Positions 1-7,385 of a stretch of DNA of 11,085 nucleotides are shown one piece after another. The notes under the pieces were generated by a model. The model did no database searches. It saw nothing but the letters and a program-made list of their open reading frames with translations, and had not been told where the DNA came from. Within the stretch, counting starts at the first letter, position 1. Every line of letters starts with the position of its first letter. The position numbers and the translations under genes are program-made. Origin of the DNA: a bacterium (GTDB taxonomy: Bacteria > Bacteroidota > Bacteroidia > Bacteroidales > UBA932); NCBI GenBank assembly GCA_004561775.1, contig SFUD01000004.1, positions 1 to 11,085 on the forward strand, written 5' to 3'.

Positions 1-594
1 GACATCCGCAGAGGCATTGGCAGCGGCATCGGGAGGAGGGAGTTCTACGTTAAGGAAGAGCGAGCAGATAAAGTTGCGTATGCCGCATTTGGGGCTTATA
101 AGAAAATTGTTCTTTCCTATGAAGCCCAGACCTGCGCGCATTGCCCAGTAGCGCTCAAGTACAGGCGCCGAGTCAACAAAGGGGCGACCGGAGATTTCGG
201 GAAAACGCTCTTTTAAGGTTGCCAGGATGGTGAAGAGCCTCTCTTTTATTACTTTGTGGTAATCTTTGCCGCGGGCGTATTGTGCTATGTAGGGCGGATT
301 GCCCATCTCCATCTCCTGACCAAAGGGGACAAGGAAGAGTACAATGCTCTTGGTTCCCTCCACAAGTTGGGCAGGGTTGAAGCGTTTGCTGCAGTTGCGT
401 TTGAGGTAATCAAGTTCTGCAAAATATCCTGCAGCCTCCCGGGCATTGTAATAGCACTTTTGCTCCGTAGAGACCTCTTCTGCAGCAACTGCGCCCCAGT
501 CTGCAAACCCGGCCTCTAGGGCAAGCCGGCAGATAAGCTCCCATATCTCTTTGTTCTGCTCTATACTCTTCTCTGTGTGCTTCTCTTTTTTCAC
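1..594 (-). CDS. queG: Epoxyqueuosine reductase QueG, N-terminal 198 residues (3' end off window)
   Basis: QueG is a cytoplasmic cobalamin- and Fe-S-dependent enzyme that reduces epoxyqueuosine to queuosine in the wobble position of tRNAs. Translating the minus strand from 594 gives an open frame to the window edge. It contains family hallmarks: QYARGKDYHKV near residues 105-115, and FVDSAPVLERYWA followed by GLGFIGKNNFLI at about 139-166. Asp141 matches the proposed proton-donor Asp of the family. The ferredoxin-like Fe-S and HEAT-like C-terminal parts would lie left of position 1. The start is GTG at 592-594. The frame has a stop codon further upstream, and no ATG lies between that stop and the N-terminal domain (AGFADWGAVAAEE, about 28-40), so GTG is the only sensible start. 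The gene is divergent from tdh. Identity is sure; the start is fairly sure. Confidence 0.93.
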   Translation of the reverse strand, partial: MKKEKHTEKSIEQNKEIWELICRLALEAGFADWGAVAAEEVSTEQKCYYNAREAAGYFAELDYLKRNCSKRFNPAQLVEGTKSIVLFLVPFGQEMEMGNPPYIAQYARGKDYHKVIKERLFTILATLKERFPEISGRPFVDSAPVLERYWAMRAGLGFIGKNNFLISPKCGIRNFICSLFLNVELPPPDAAANASADV

Positions 595-598
595 TCTA

Positions 599-606
599 CA
601 AAGATA
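599..606 (-). promoter_or_regulatory. Candidate -7 box of the queG promoter
   Basis: The minus strand reads TATCTTTG, an exact match to the Bacteroidota -7 consensus TAnnTTTG. It lies only 4 nt before the GTG start of queG. No clear TTG -33 element is seen at the usual 19-21 nt upstream; the region has TTTC at best. If used, transcription would begin at or beside the start codon, giving an almost leaderless mRNA. The motif match is seen; the promoter function is inferred. Confidence 0.45.
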
Positions 607-624
607 ATAATAGTTTAATTTCTC

Positions 625-653
625 TTGAAAGAATAGATATTTTTATAATTTTG
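625..653 (+). promoter_or_regulatory. Candidate Bacteroidota-type promoter of tdh
   Basis: A TTG at 625-627 (-33 element) and TAATTTTG at 646-653 (-7 element TAnnTTTG) are separated by 18 bp in an AT-rich stretch. Transcription would start near 657-660, leaving a leader of about 20 nt before the ATG at 678. There is no Shine-Dalgarno sequence; the leader is AT-rich, as is usual in this phylum. Confidence 0.65.
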
Positions 654-677
654 TAAGCAATATTATAGATTCTACTA

Positions 678-1640
678 ATGAAACGTATATTAATAGTTGG
701 CGCGGGCGGCCAAATTGGAACAGAATTGGTGCCTCATCTGCAGAAAAACTACGGAGAGGATAATGTTATTGCGGCAGACCTTAAGCCCCAAATGGTTGAA
801 AAACTCTCCAAAATTGCAATTGCAGAGAGCGTAGATGCCCTTAATGCAGAGGGCTACGCTGCGCTGGTTAAGAAATATAAGATAGATGCAATTTACAATC
901 TGGTGGCACTGCTCTCTGCCACGGGAGAGAAGAACCCTCAGCTTGCCTGGCAGATAAATATGGGTGCATTGCTAAACTCTCTAAATATAGCCAAAGAGTT
1001 CAAATGCTCCCTCTTTACACCCAGTTCCATTGGCGCTTTTGGTCCAAATACACCCCACTACAAGACACCGCAGGATACGATAATGAGACCAAACACCATT
1101 TATGGAGTCTGCAAGGTTACAGGCGAATTGCTTAGCGACTACTACTTTACAAAGTTTGGTGTGGATACCAGAAGTGTGCGCTTTCCGGGCATTATCTCAT
1201 ACGGAGCTCTGCCGGGAGGGGGAACAACAGATTATGCCGTAGAGGTCTTCTACTATGCCAAGGCCGGCAGAGACTATACCTGCGAGGTGCCGCAGGATGC
1301 CTATATGGATATGATATATATGCCGGATGCGCTTGAGGCAACAACACAACTTATGGAGGCAGACCCATCCAAGCTGGTGCATCGCAACAGTTTCAACATA
1401 GCCTCAATGAGCTTCACTCCGGAGGAGATTTTTGCAGAGATTCGCAAGCGTTGTCCCGATTTTAAACACACCTACAACATAGACCCTGTAAAGGCTGCAA
1501 TCTCCGCATCTTGGCCGGATTGCATGGATGACACCCCTGCAAGAGAGGAGTGGGGCTGGAATCCGAAGTGGAACCTTAGCAGAATGGTGGATGATATGCT
1601 TCTGCACGTGCTTCCCGATGCTCTATTTGGAGCGCAATAG
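678..1640 (+). CDS. tdh: L-threonine 3-dehydrogenase, SDR type (NAD-dependent epimerase-like fold)
   Basis: This enzyme oxidises L-threonine with NAD+ to 2-amino-3-ketobutyrate, which a CoA ligase (Kbl) normally splits to glycine and acetyl-CoA; no kbl is in this window. The 320-aa protein is full length for the short SDR-type threonine dehydrogenases, which are unrelated to the zinc-dependent E. coli Tdh. The N-terminal nucleotide-binding loop GAGGQIG is at residues 8-14. The catalytic YxxxK is Tyr142-Lys146, with serines in PSSIGAFG (115-122). Family-specific stretches are RFPGIISYGALPGGGTTDYA (168-187), SFNIASMSFTPEE (238-250) and SWPDCMDDTPAREEWGW (278-294), where generic epimerases differ. 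The ATG at 678 sits 20 nt below a good promoter. The gene is convergent with the envelope operon, with 3 nt between the stop codons. A generic sugar epimerase is unlikely. Confidence 0.95.
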   Translation: MKRILIVGAGGQIGTELVPHLQKNYGEDNVIAADLKPQMVEKLSKIAIAESVDALNAEGYAALVKKYKIDAIYNLVALLSATGEKNPQLAWQINMGALLNSLNIAKEFKCSLFTPSSIGAFGPNTPHYKTPQDTIMRPNTIYGVCKVTGELLSDYYFTKFGVDTRSVRFPGIISYGALPGGGTTDYAVEVFYYAKAGRDYTCEVPQDAYMDMIYMPDALEATTQLMEADPSKLVHRNSFNIASMSFTPEEIFAEIRKRCPDFKHTYNIDPVKAAISASWPDCMDDTPAREEWGWNPKWNLSRMVDDMLLHVLPDALFGAQ

Positions 1641-1643
1641 AAA

Positions 1644-3422
1644 TTAGAGAGTGATGGAGAATGGGGTTCCGTTCTCCGTCATTCCCTCTGCGCAGATGCG
1701 TATCTCCTTTACATTTGCCGGAATCTTTACTTTGATGGAAGAGCTCTCTCCAGCAGGAAGTTTTATCTGCGGATGCCAGTAGAGGAGTTCCCTGTAATCG
1801 GGAAAATCCTCTCCAATCTCTTGACAGGTGAAGGCCATAGGGTATGAGCAGCCTTTGAACTGCACAACGCGGACGCCGTCGTTAAACTTTATTCCGGGCA
1901 GATTCTTCTTGTATGTGACAAAGTTTGCCATTCCGCAGAAGGAGCGCCAGCCGGTGTAGTATTTGTACGGATAAACCACAACAGACTCTACCAGAAGAGG
2001 GTCGTACTCAATAACCTGCGAGTGGTCAAAGACCGGAATTCCATCTACCATAATAAGGGAGTTATTCTTGTCAAAGAGAGAGACTCTCTCCTCCAGATGC
2101 GTCTTAACCTTAAGTTGCTCCTTGCCGTCAACCCTCCTTACCTTAATCTCGTTGATAAACTCTATGAAGAGCTCTCTCATTACAGGAAAGCGCTTGTAGT
2201 CGTCCAGTTTATACTCAATGGCGTCGTAGGAGGGAATCAGAGGATTCTCTCTGATAGGCATAAGAGATGCAAGAGTATCTGCAGAGAAACTTCTGCACAA
2301 CTGTACGGAGAGCCCCCTGCGCTGGAGGTCCTCTTTTATGGAGGGAGCCATCTGGAGTGCCGGGATTCCCTTAAGTTTTGGTGAGACAAATGGAGAGATA
2401 AGCTCTATATGACAGCGCGCCAAGTCATTATCCTCAATCTCGCATACCATCTCCTTTGTGCCGTAGATATTGTTGGTAACAAACTTAATCATACCGTCAT
2501 TATCTACAACGGAGGAGTAGAGGTCTGATTTTTCTGTAGGAACGGAGATGAATGCAGAGCGTCCCTTCAGCCCCTCTATCTCATCTGTTGTTGCCCCTGC
2601 AATTCTGCCGCGGATAATCTCCCCTTCATACTCCGGCAGCTCTGCGGCTGTTGATACAGCTGCGGCTGGTGCGGATTCTGCTCCTGCAGATGCTGCTCGT
2701 GCGGATGCTCGTGCTGCTGCAGATTCTGCTCCTGCGGCTGCCTGTGCTGCAGATGCCGCTGCACCCATAAACGCGCCTATGGAGGTGTTGTCGGGAGGAA
2801 TAATTCCATCTCTGTTTGAGAGGCTGAGCGAGAGGTCTGCCGGCGTTGCTGAGTTGTTGGTGAGCACCACCTCCAGATAGCCCTCTGCGCTTCGGTGGCA
2901 GGTTATTGAGAGTGCGCCTGCAGCGGTGTGCGTGCCTGCAGCGGGTTGCGTGCCTGCTGGGGTGCGGAGTGCATCGTACTCACTGTCGGAGAGTATCTTT
3001 ACTCCATTCTTTACTCGCTCTTTTGTGTAGGTGTTAAAGATGGAGATGGTCTTGGAGATGTGCTCCTGGGGATTAAAGCCAGGGGTATTCTTGGTATATG
3101 CCGTGTAGGCTACAATTCTGTAGTTGCCTGTAGGGGCGGTTGCGGGTATCTCAATTGTGCCGGCTCCGCGCCCCTCCGAAAGGGCAATCTTGCCGCTCTC
3201 CAAGGTTCCATCCTCCGATACAATCTCTACGTATGCTATGGCGCTAAGAGATGAGGGACGCAGGCCGTTTGCCGCATCCACACAGAAGGCGGAGCACCAA
3301 ATCTTATCTCCGCTTACATATATCTCCCTGTCTGTAGAGATGTATGTCTTCTCCACAACGGTTGTTTGTGCCCCTGCGCAGAGCGGGAGCAAGAGAAAAA
3401 AGAGAAGTAATCTGCTTTTCAT
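1644..3422 (-). CDS. Exported MG2-type protein with a TonB-plug-like domain, no barrel
   Basis: This 592-aa protein has a cleavable signal peptide (hydrophobic 4-15, likely cut after AGA at 16-18). Residues 22-130 resemble an MG2 (macroglobulin-like) beta domain: KTYISTDREIYVSGDKIWC, then APTGNYRIVAYTAYT. An Ala-rich insertion occupies about 218-260, and a small TPAGTQ-type repeat lies at 154-170. Residues 395-505 resemble a TonB-receptor plug: SLIMVDGIPVFD (455-466), then DPLLVESVVVYPYKYY. The end (DYRELLYWHPQI, 542-553, then a beta module with ICAEGMTENGTPFSI) matches large Bacteroidota MG2/plug proteins. There is no 22-strand barrel and no C-terminal aromatic barrel signature, so it is not itself a receptor. 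It is the last gene of the TonB/DUF4249 operon, 12 nt after the DUF4249 gene, with a near-perfect Shine-Dalgarno. It may be a periplasmic or surface accessory. Its exact function is unknown; domain assignments come from motif recognition only. Confidence 0.75.
   Translation of the reverse strand: MKSRLLLFFLLLPLCAGAQTTVVEKTYISTDREIYVSGDKIWCSAFCVDAANGLRPSSLSAIAYVEIVSEDGTLESGKIALSEGRGAGTIEIPATAPTGNYRIVAYTAYTKNTPGFNPQEHISKTISIFNTYTKERVKNGVKILSDSEYDALRTPAGTQPAAGTHTAAGALSITCHRSAEGYLEVVLTNNSATPADLSLSLSNRDGIIPPDNTSIGAFMGAAASAAQAAAGAESAAARASARAASAGAESAPAAAVSTAAELPEYEGEIIRGRIAGATTDEIEGLKGRSAFISVPTEKSDLYSSVVDNDGMIKFVTNNIYGTKEMVCEIEDNDLARCHIELISPFVSPKLKGIPALQMAPSIKEDLQRRGLSVQLCRSFSADTLASLMPIRENPLIPSYDAIEYKLDDYKRFPVMRELFIEFINEIKVRRVDGKEQLKVKTHLEERVSLFDKNNSLIMVDGIPVFDHSQVIEYDPLLVESVVVYPYKYYTGWRSFCGMANFVTYKKNLPGIKFNDGVRVVQFKGCSYPMAFTCQEIGEDFPDYRELLYWHPQIKLPAGESSSIKVKIPANVKEIRICAEGMTENGTPFSITL
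1651..1682. terminator. Hairpin at the convergent gene junction, possible bidirectional terminator
   Basis: GATGGAGAA at 1653-1661 pairs with TTCTCCGTC at 1672-1680 (9 bp, one G-T wobble). The stem can be extended by one A-T and one wobble pair and has a 10-nt loop. It begins 11 nt after the tdh stop codon and lies inside the last codons of the minus-strand gene. Neither side has a strong T tract, so intrinsic termination would be weak. The pairing is seen; the role is inferred. Confidence 0.35.
2641..2769 (-). repeat. Ala-rich low-complexity coding repeat
   Basis: A GCN-rich stretch codes for about 43 residues, mostly Ala with Ser, Gly, Arg and Glu (protein residues 218-260). Inside it a 17-base segment, gcRgattctgctcctgc, occurs at 2671-2687 and 2719-2735, a 48-bp (16-residue) spacing that repeats AGAESA in the protein. 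All units are multiples of three, so length changes by slippage would stay in frame. The opposite strand is also Ala-rich because GC is self-complementary. Confidence 0.8.
2912..2964 (-). repeat. Three-copy 18-bp tandem repeat in coding sequence
   Basis: The core gcctgcagcgg occurs at 2916-2926 and 2934-2944, with a diverged third copy gcctgctgggg at 2952-2962, an exact 18-bp period. It encodes six-residue units TPAGTQ, PAAGTH and TAAGA at residues 154-170 of the MG2/plug-like protein, between its MG2 domain and the next beta domain. It looks like a flexible linker grown by tandem duplication. Confidence 0.8.
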
Positions 3423-3429
3423 ACCTATA

Positions 3430-3436
3430 CCCTCCT
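3430..3436 (-). promoter_or_regulatory. Strong Shine-Dalgarno overlapping the upstream stop codon
   Basis: The minus strand reads AGGAGGG, ending 7 nt before the ATG at 3422. Its first two bases are the last two of the TAG stop codon of the DUF4249 gene. Bacteroidota usually lack such sites. It fixes the start at 3422 and suggests terminating ribosomes can reinitiate at once. Confidence 0.7.
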
Positions 3437-4670
3437 AAATATCCTGTGTAGGCCAGTCTGCAGGCCTGTTTTTGTTTCCGCCCAATACAAGGCAGTTTAC
3501 GCATCTTGATTGAGACCAATAGACGGTCTTGTTTCCGAATTCATCCTCTACTATTGTCAGAACATCGTATCCGGCAACATATCTGACCAGATACTCGTCT
3601 GGCGTAAACTCAAATCTTTCGCAGCGCGGCTCAAGGCTGAAATCGTAGAAGTCTGTCTGGGAGTTGAAGACCTCTATTCTTGCCTTGGAGACGGTAGATG
3701 CGGTAACGAATCCAATAACCCTCTCCTCCGGATGTGTGAGGCAAGTTATGTTTCCTGTCATATCTGTAGGCATCTCTCCAAAGAGGCCTCCTGTCTGCTC
3801 CGAGTTCTTCTTTAGCGTCTCAAAATATGCAGAGGCCTGCCGGGAGATGGCAGTCTGGTAGAGGTCCATTCTGTAGATGTAGGAGATTCTCCTGTCATAG
3901 CAGCTCATCTTTGTAAAGATGTGATTCTTGAATCTGCCCTCCATAAGTTCTTTGGCGGAGCCAAGCATAAGCGAGGAGGATTTGGCGCTGTTCCAGCAGT
4001 AGTAACGGTCGTATGTTCCAACTACAATAGAGTGAGTGAGAGGGTCGAAGCGCTCCTTAACCATAAAGTTGGCGGTATATTCCCAAGTCTCGTCATAGTT
4101 CCATTTGCAATAGCCCTCAAAATTCTGATCGGGCTTGGTGGTAACCATAAAGTTCATTTGGGTCTTTGTCTCGTCTATGCTGTAGGTGAGATTCTCAATC
4201 TCCGGAGATTTGAGCACCTCAACCCAGTCTGAGAGGTATTCCACCTCCTCTATCTTGGCAGATTCGTTAGAAACAGCTTTGTCCGAACTGCTTTCTGGTA
4301 GAGGAGAGAGCGCCTTCATTACTCTTACGTAGAGTCTGCATCTCTCCCCAAGGCCCAGACTCTCCGTGGCAATGGAGTAATAGATGCCATTCTTGTCAAT
4401 ATTCATCACACCTGGTATCCTAGTGCCATCTTCAAGCTCCAGATAGATCTCCCTGACATCTACTGCCGTAAGTGACGAAGAGATGCTGGAGGAGTAGTTG
4501 ATTCTTGCCACACTGCTCTCACCGGCCTGTATGGAGGCCTCAATGACCACAAATTTGGAACTCTCCTTTAACTCTACGTTAAAGGGATACTCACACGAGG
4601 CTACAAGTGCGCCCGCTGCAAATGCAATTGAGAGCCATCCCGCTATAGTTCTGTATAATCTCTTATTCAT
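3435..4670 (-). CDS. DUF4249 domain lipoprotein, partner of the TonB-dependent receptor
   Basis: DUF4249 proteins are Bacteroidota envelope lipoproteins nearly always encoded next to a TonB-dependent receptor; their ligand is generally unknown. This 411-aa protein has a lipoprotein signal peptide with lipobox VASC, so Cys26 would be the lipidated residue. The mature start CEYPF is followed by a beta-rich region (FVVIEASIQAGESSVARINYSSSIS, about 40-65). The family's C-terminal motif is present: a CxxC (Cys390, Cys393) followed by GGNKNRPADW. After Cys26 only one acidic residue appears at +2, not the typical acidic run of the surface-export signal, so surface exposure is plausible but not shown. 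The gene lies 15 nt after the receptor gene with a strong Shine-Dalgarno and 12 nt before the MG2/plug-like gene. It probably caps or assists the receptor in a SusD-like way, which is inference. Confidence 0.88.
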   Translation of the reverse strand: MNKRLYRTIAGWLSIAFAAGALVASCEYPFNVELKESSKFVVIEASIQAGESSVARINYSSSISSSLTAVDVREIYLELEDGTRIPGVMNIDKNGIYYSIATESLGLGERCRLYVRVMKALSPLPESSSDKAVSNESAKIEEVEYLSDWVEVLKSPEIENLTYSIDETKTQMNFMVTTKPDQNFEGYCKWNYDETWEYTANFMVKERFDPLTHSIVVGTYDRYYCWNSAKSSSLMLGSAKELMEGRFKNHIFTKMSCYDRRISYIYRMDLYQTAISRQASAYFETLKKNSEQTGGLFGEMPTDMTGNITCLTHPEERVIGFVTASTVSKARIEVFNSQTDFYDFSLEPRCERFEFTPDEYLVRYVAGYDVLTIVEDEFGNKTVYWSQSRCVNCLVLGGNKNRPADWPTQDI

Positions 4671-4677
4671 AGCAATA

Positions 4678-4685
4678 CTCCCCCT
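4678..4685 (-). promoter_or_regulatory. Strong Shine-Dalgarno of the DUF4249 gene
   Basis: AGGGGGAG on the minus strand ends 7 nt before the ATG at 4670 and starts directly after the TAG stop codon of the receptor gene. It supports the chosen start. Such purine-rich sites are uncommon in Bacteroidota, and the next gene of the operon has one too. Confidence 0.6.
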
Positions 4686-7385
4686 CTAAAATTTGATGTT
4701 GAAATTGATATATGGTATCTGAGTGGCAAAGATAGAGAGCATAGTCCCTTGCGGGGTTGCCCCTCCGGTTGCGGTGTAGTAGACGGAGTATGCATTCTTT
4801 CTTCCTGTAACATTATAGACACCAAAGGTGATGGACATATGTGTAAGTCTTCTTAGGTAGTGCCCCGGTTCTATGATAAATGCCACATCCATACGGAAAT
4901 AGTCCGGAATCCTGTATTTGTTTCTGTCCGAGTAGAGCAGTCTGTATCCTCCGTCATACCAGAATGAGCCTATCGGAACTGTAACCGGCCTTCCGGTAGA
5001 GTAGTCCAGATTTATGGAGAAGCTGTATCTGTGGGTGAACTTGTAGTTTCCCATAAGCTTTACTTCGTGCGGCTTGTCGTATGATGCGTCATACCACTCG
5101 CCCCTGTTTACAGAGCCGTCCAGAGCTCTCAGCTGTGTCTTGCTGTAGGTGTAGGAGAACCAACCGTTAAGTTTTCCGGAGGGCTTCTTGGCCATAAATT
5201 CAATGCCGTAAGATTGTCCCTTTGTCTCTAACAGGTCATCTGCAAGATTCTCATTCATAGAGAGAGTGGCGCCGCTCCTGTAGTCGGGGTACTGGCTCAT
5301 CCTCTTGTAGTATCCCTCAAGAGAGAGATCCACGGTATTGCCCGCAACGGTCCAGTAGAGACCGGCCGCCGCCTGCCAGCCAAGTTGCGGCTTTATGCGG
5401 CTGTCTGCAAGTTTCCAGGTATTTACCGGAGAGATTGCGGTAGTGTTTGATATCATATGGATATACTGCCTCATACTGTTAAAGCCTGCCTTTACAGAGA
5501 GGTTCTCCCTTATGGAGTACTTTCCTGAGAACCTTACCTCTGGCCCAAAGTAGAATTTGCTGTCATCTCCTGTAGCCGAGTATGAAGAGAGCCTTACACC
5601 CATATCAAGAATCAGTCTGTTGTTAACCTTCCAGGTATCTCCAAAATAGATATCTGGTTGTATTGCCCTCTCTCTCTCCAGTTTTTTGTAGAGGATTACG
5701 GAATTCTCTCCAATCGGATTGCGGGTGCCCGGCGAGAGGGAGTACATTACCGCATCCAGACCGTATGTTATGGTATGGCTTGGACTGAGCGCATATTTGA
5801 AGTTAAACTTGGCGAAGCCCTGACGGATTACCGTCTCCACTTTGCTTGCCTCGGACTCTGAGGAGAGATCGCTGATGCTGTGGCTGTACTGGTCATAGCC
5901 TGCAATAGCCTCCATATTGTACCTCTCTCCGGAGCTCCTGCGCCATTTGACGGAGGCGTTAAGATTGTTGTATTTGAAGGACTCTTTGTTGGAAAAACTG
6001 AACTTGTCTGCAGAGTAGTAGGCATTTATGTGCAGAGAGTTCTTCTGGTTGAACTTGTGTGAGAGCCCCGCATTAAAATCGTAGAAATAGGCCTTGCCGT
6101 CCGAGAACTCGCTCTTGTCGCTTGGAATTAGATTGAGAATCCAGTTGGAGTAGGTTGTTCTTCCTCCAATGAGGAAGGTGGTCTTCTCCTTTTTGAGCGG
6201 TCCCTCCAGATGGAGGTGGCTTGTAAGCACTCCCACGCCAAGTGAGCCCTTGAGATTCTTTGGATTGCCCTCTCTGCCCTTGACATCAAGCACGGAGGAG
6301 ATTCTGCCTCCGTACTGCACAGGAACGGAACTCTTAAAGAGATCCACATCATTTATCACATCCGAGTTGAATGCGGAGAGTATTCCAAACATATGGTTTG
6401 GATTGAAGATTGTGCCTCCGTTAAAGAGAATCAGGTTCTGATCTGAGGCGCCTCCCCTTACGTTGAAGCCGCTGGAGGCCTCTCCCACAGACTTCACACC
6501 CGGAAGGGTAAGGATGGCTTTTATCACATCCGCCTCTCCAAAGACCATCGGGATGCTCTTCAGTTCATTAATCCTTATCTTCTCCACTCCTATGGAGGCA
6601 GTCCTGTGGTTCCTTCTGCTCTCTGCCGTAACAATGGCAGCTTTGAGCGCAAAGACCCTCTCCTTCATAGGCACGTCCAGTGCGCCGTGGTCATACATCT
6701 CCACATTTAGGGTGAGGTCCTCCAGAGAGTAGCCGCTGTAGGTAATCTTGTGCTCACCCTGAGTTAGCATTATCTTATATTGCCCGTATGCATCTGTCTG
6801 CGTATAGTTGCCGCTCTTCTCATCTACCACTGCCACGCCTGCAATAGGGTCTCCGCTCTTTACATCGCTCACCGTGCCGCTAAGATAGAAGCTGCCGCGC
6901 TTGCCCATACGCTTGTCGCCCACCTCATAAATCTTGTTCTGGAAGGTTAGCTGCTGCCTCTGCTGCTCAACCATTTCCGGCGCAGTGCTGCTCTCCTGCT
7001 TGGCCAAGTTGTCAAAATAGCCATCGGGAAGAGAGAGGGCAAAGGAGTGCCCCCTGAGAATAAACTTGGCCCCATCGTGCTCCAGCACCGTATAGCCGCG
7101 CTCTCTGAAGGCATTTATAATGCTCTTCCCGATGCCGGAGGCAGGCGCCTTTAGCGTATAAGTGTTCTTGTCCGAAGTGTCCCGCACATAATAGATTCTC
7201 TGCGAGAGCTCTCTACGCAGATAGCTGATAAGGGAGTCTGCGCTTACCTGAAAGAGGTCTACCTCTGCAGAGGGAGGCTGAATTGCAGGAGAACTTTTGC
7301 GTGCAGCATAGGCCTCTTCGGAGATTGATGCGGCAGTGCAGACAAGGGCTGCCGCTGCCACTGCAACAATTGGATGATGTTTCAT
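4686..7385 (-). CDS. TonB-dependent outer membrane receptor with STN-like and carboxypeptidase-like N-terminal domains
   Basis: This is an active-transport receptor of the outer membrane, powered through TonB-ExbBD. Its 899 residues show, in order: a signal peptide (cut after AYA at 25-27); an STN-like domain at about 42-115 (LFQVSADSLISYLRREL, then IINAFRERGYTVLEHDGAKFIL); a linker; a carboxypeptidase-regulatory-like beta domain at about 165-242 (LSGTVSDVKSGDPIAGVAVV); a plug at about 255-370 with GFNVRGGASDQNLIL (306-320) and PVQYGGRISSVLDVKG (355-370); and a barrel from about 370 to the end, closing on the aromatic residue of INFNIKF. The plug type is the one usually paired with DUF4249. 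Its start overlaps the previous stop (ATGA, 7382-7385), so translation is coupled. STN domains often signal to FecR-type anti-sigma factors, but no FecR or sigma gene is visible here. The substrate cannot be read from the sequence. Confidence 0.93.
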   Translation of the reverse strand: MKHHPIVAVAAAALVCTAASISEEAYAARKSSPAIQPPSAEVDLFQVSADSLISYLRRELSQRIYYVRDTSDKNTYTLKAPASGIGKSIINAFRERGYTVLEHDGAKFILRGHSFALSLPDGYFDNLAKQESSTAPEMVEQQRQQLTFQNKIYEVGDKRMGKRGSFYLSGTVSDVKSGDPIAGVAVVDEKSGNYTQTDAYGQYKIMLTQGEHKITYSGYSLEDLTLNVEMYDHGALDVPMKERVFALKAAIVTAESRRNHRTASIGVEKIRINELKSIPMVFGEADVIKAILTLPGVKSVGEASSGFNVRGGASDQNLILFNGGTIFNPNHMFGILSAFNSDVINDVDLFKSSVPVQYGGRISSVLDVKGREGNPKNLKGSLGVGVLTSHLHLEGPLKKEKTTFLIGGRTTYSNWILNLIPSDKSEFSDGKAYFYDFNAGLSHKFNQKNSLHINAYYSADKFSFSNKESFKYNNLNASVKWRRSSGERYNMEAIAGYDQYSHSISDLSSESEASKVETVIRQGFAKFNFKYALSPSHTITYGLDAVMYSLSPGTRNPIGENSVILYKKLERERAIQPDIYFGDTWKVNNRLILDMGVRLSSYSATGDDSKFYFGPEVRFSGKYSIRENLSVKAGFNSMRQYIHMISNTTAISPVNTWKLADSRIKPQLGWQAAAGLYWTVAGNTVDLSLEGYYKRMSQYPDYRSGATLSMNENLADDLLETKGQSYGIEFMAKKPSGKLNGWFSYTYSKTQLRALDGSVNRGEWYDASYDKPHEVKLMGNYKFTHRYSFSINLDYSTGRPVTVPIGSFWYDGGYRLLYSDRNKYRIPDYFRMDVAFIIEPGHYLRRLTHMSITFGVYNVTGRKNAYSVYYTATGGATPQGTMLSIFATQIPYINFNIKF

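Noticed and set aside
256..519. Open frames on both strands over the queG region (plus 256-519, minus 285-506)
   Set aside because: Both are out of frame with the QueG translation, which carries the family motifs across the same bases.
2548..2880. Plus-strand open frame of 110 codons, Ala-rich
   Set aside because: It is the mirror of the GC-rich repeat in the minus-strand MG2/plug-like gene; no start signal, no recognisable domain.
2641..2964. CRISPR-like or mobile repeat
   Set aside because: The repeats are short, in frame, without regular spacers or terminal inverted repeats; they are coding low-complexity repeats.
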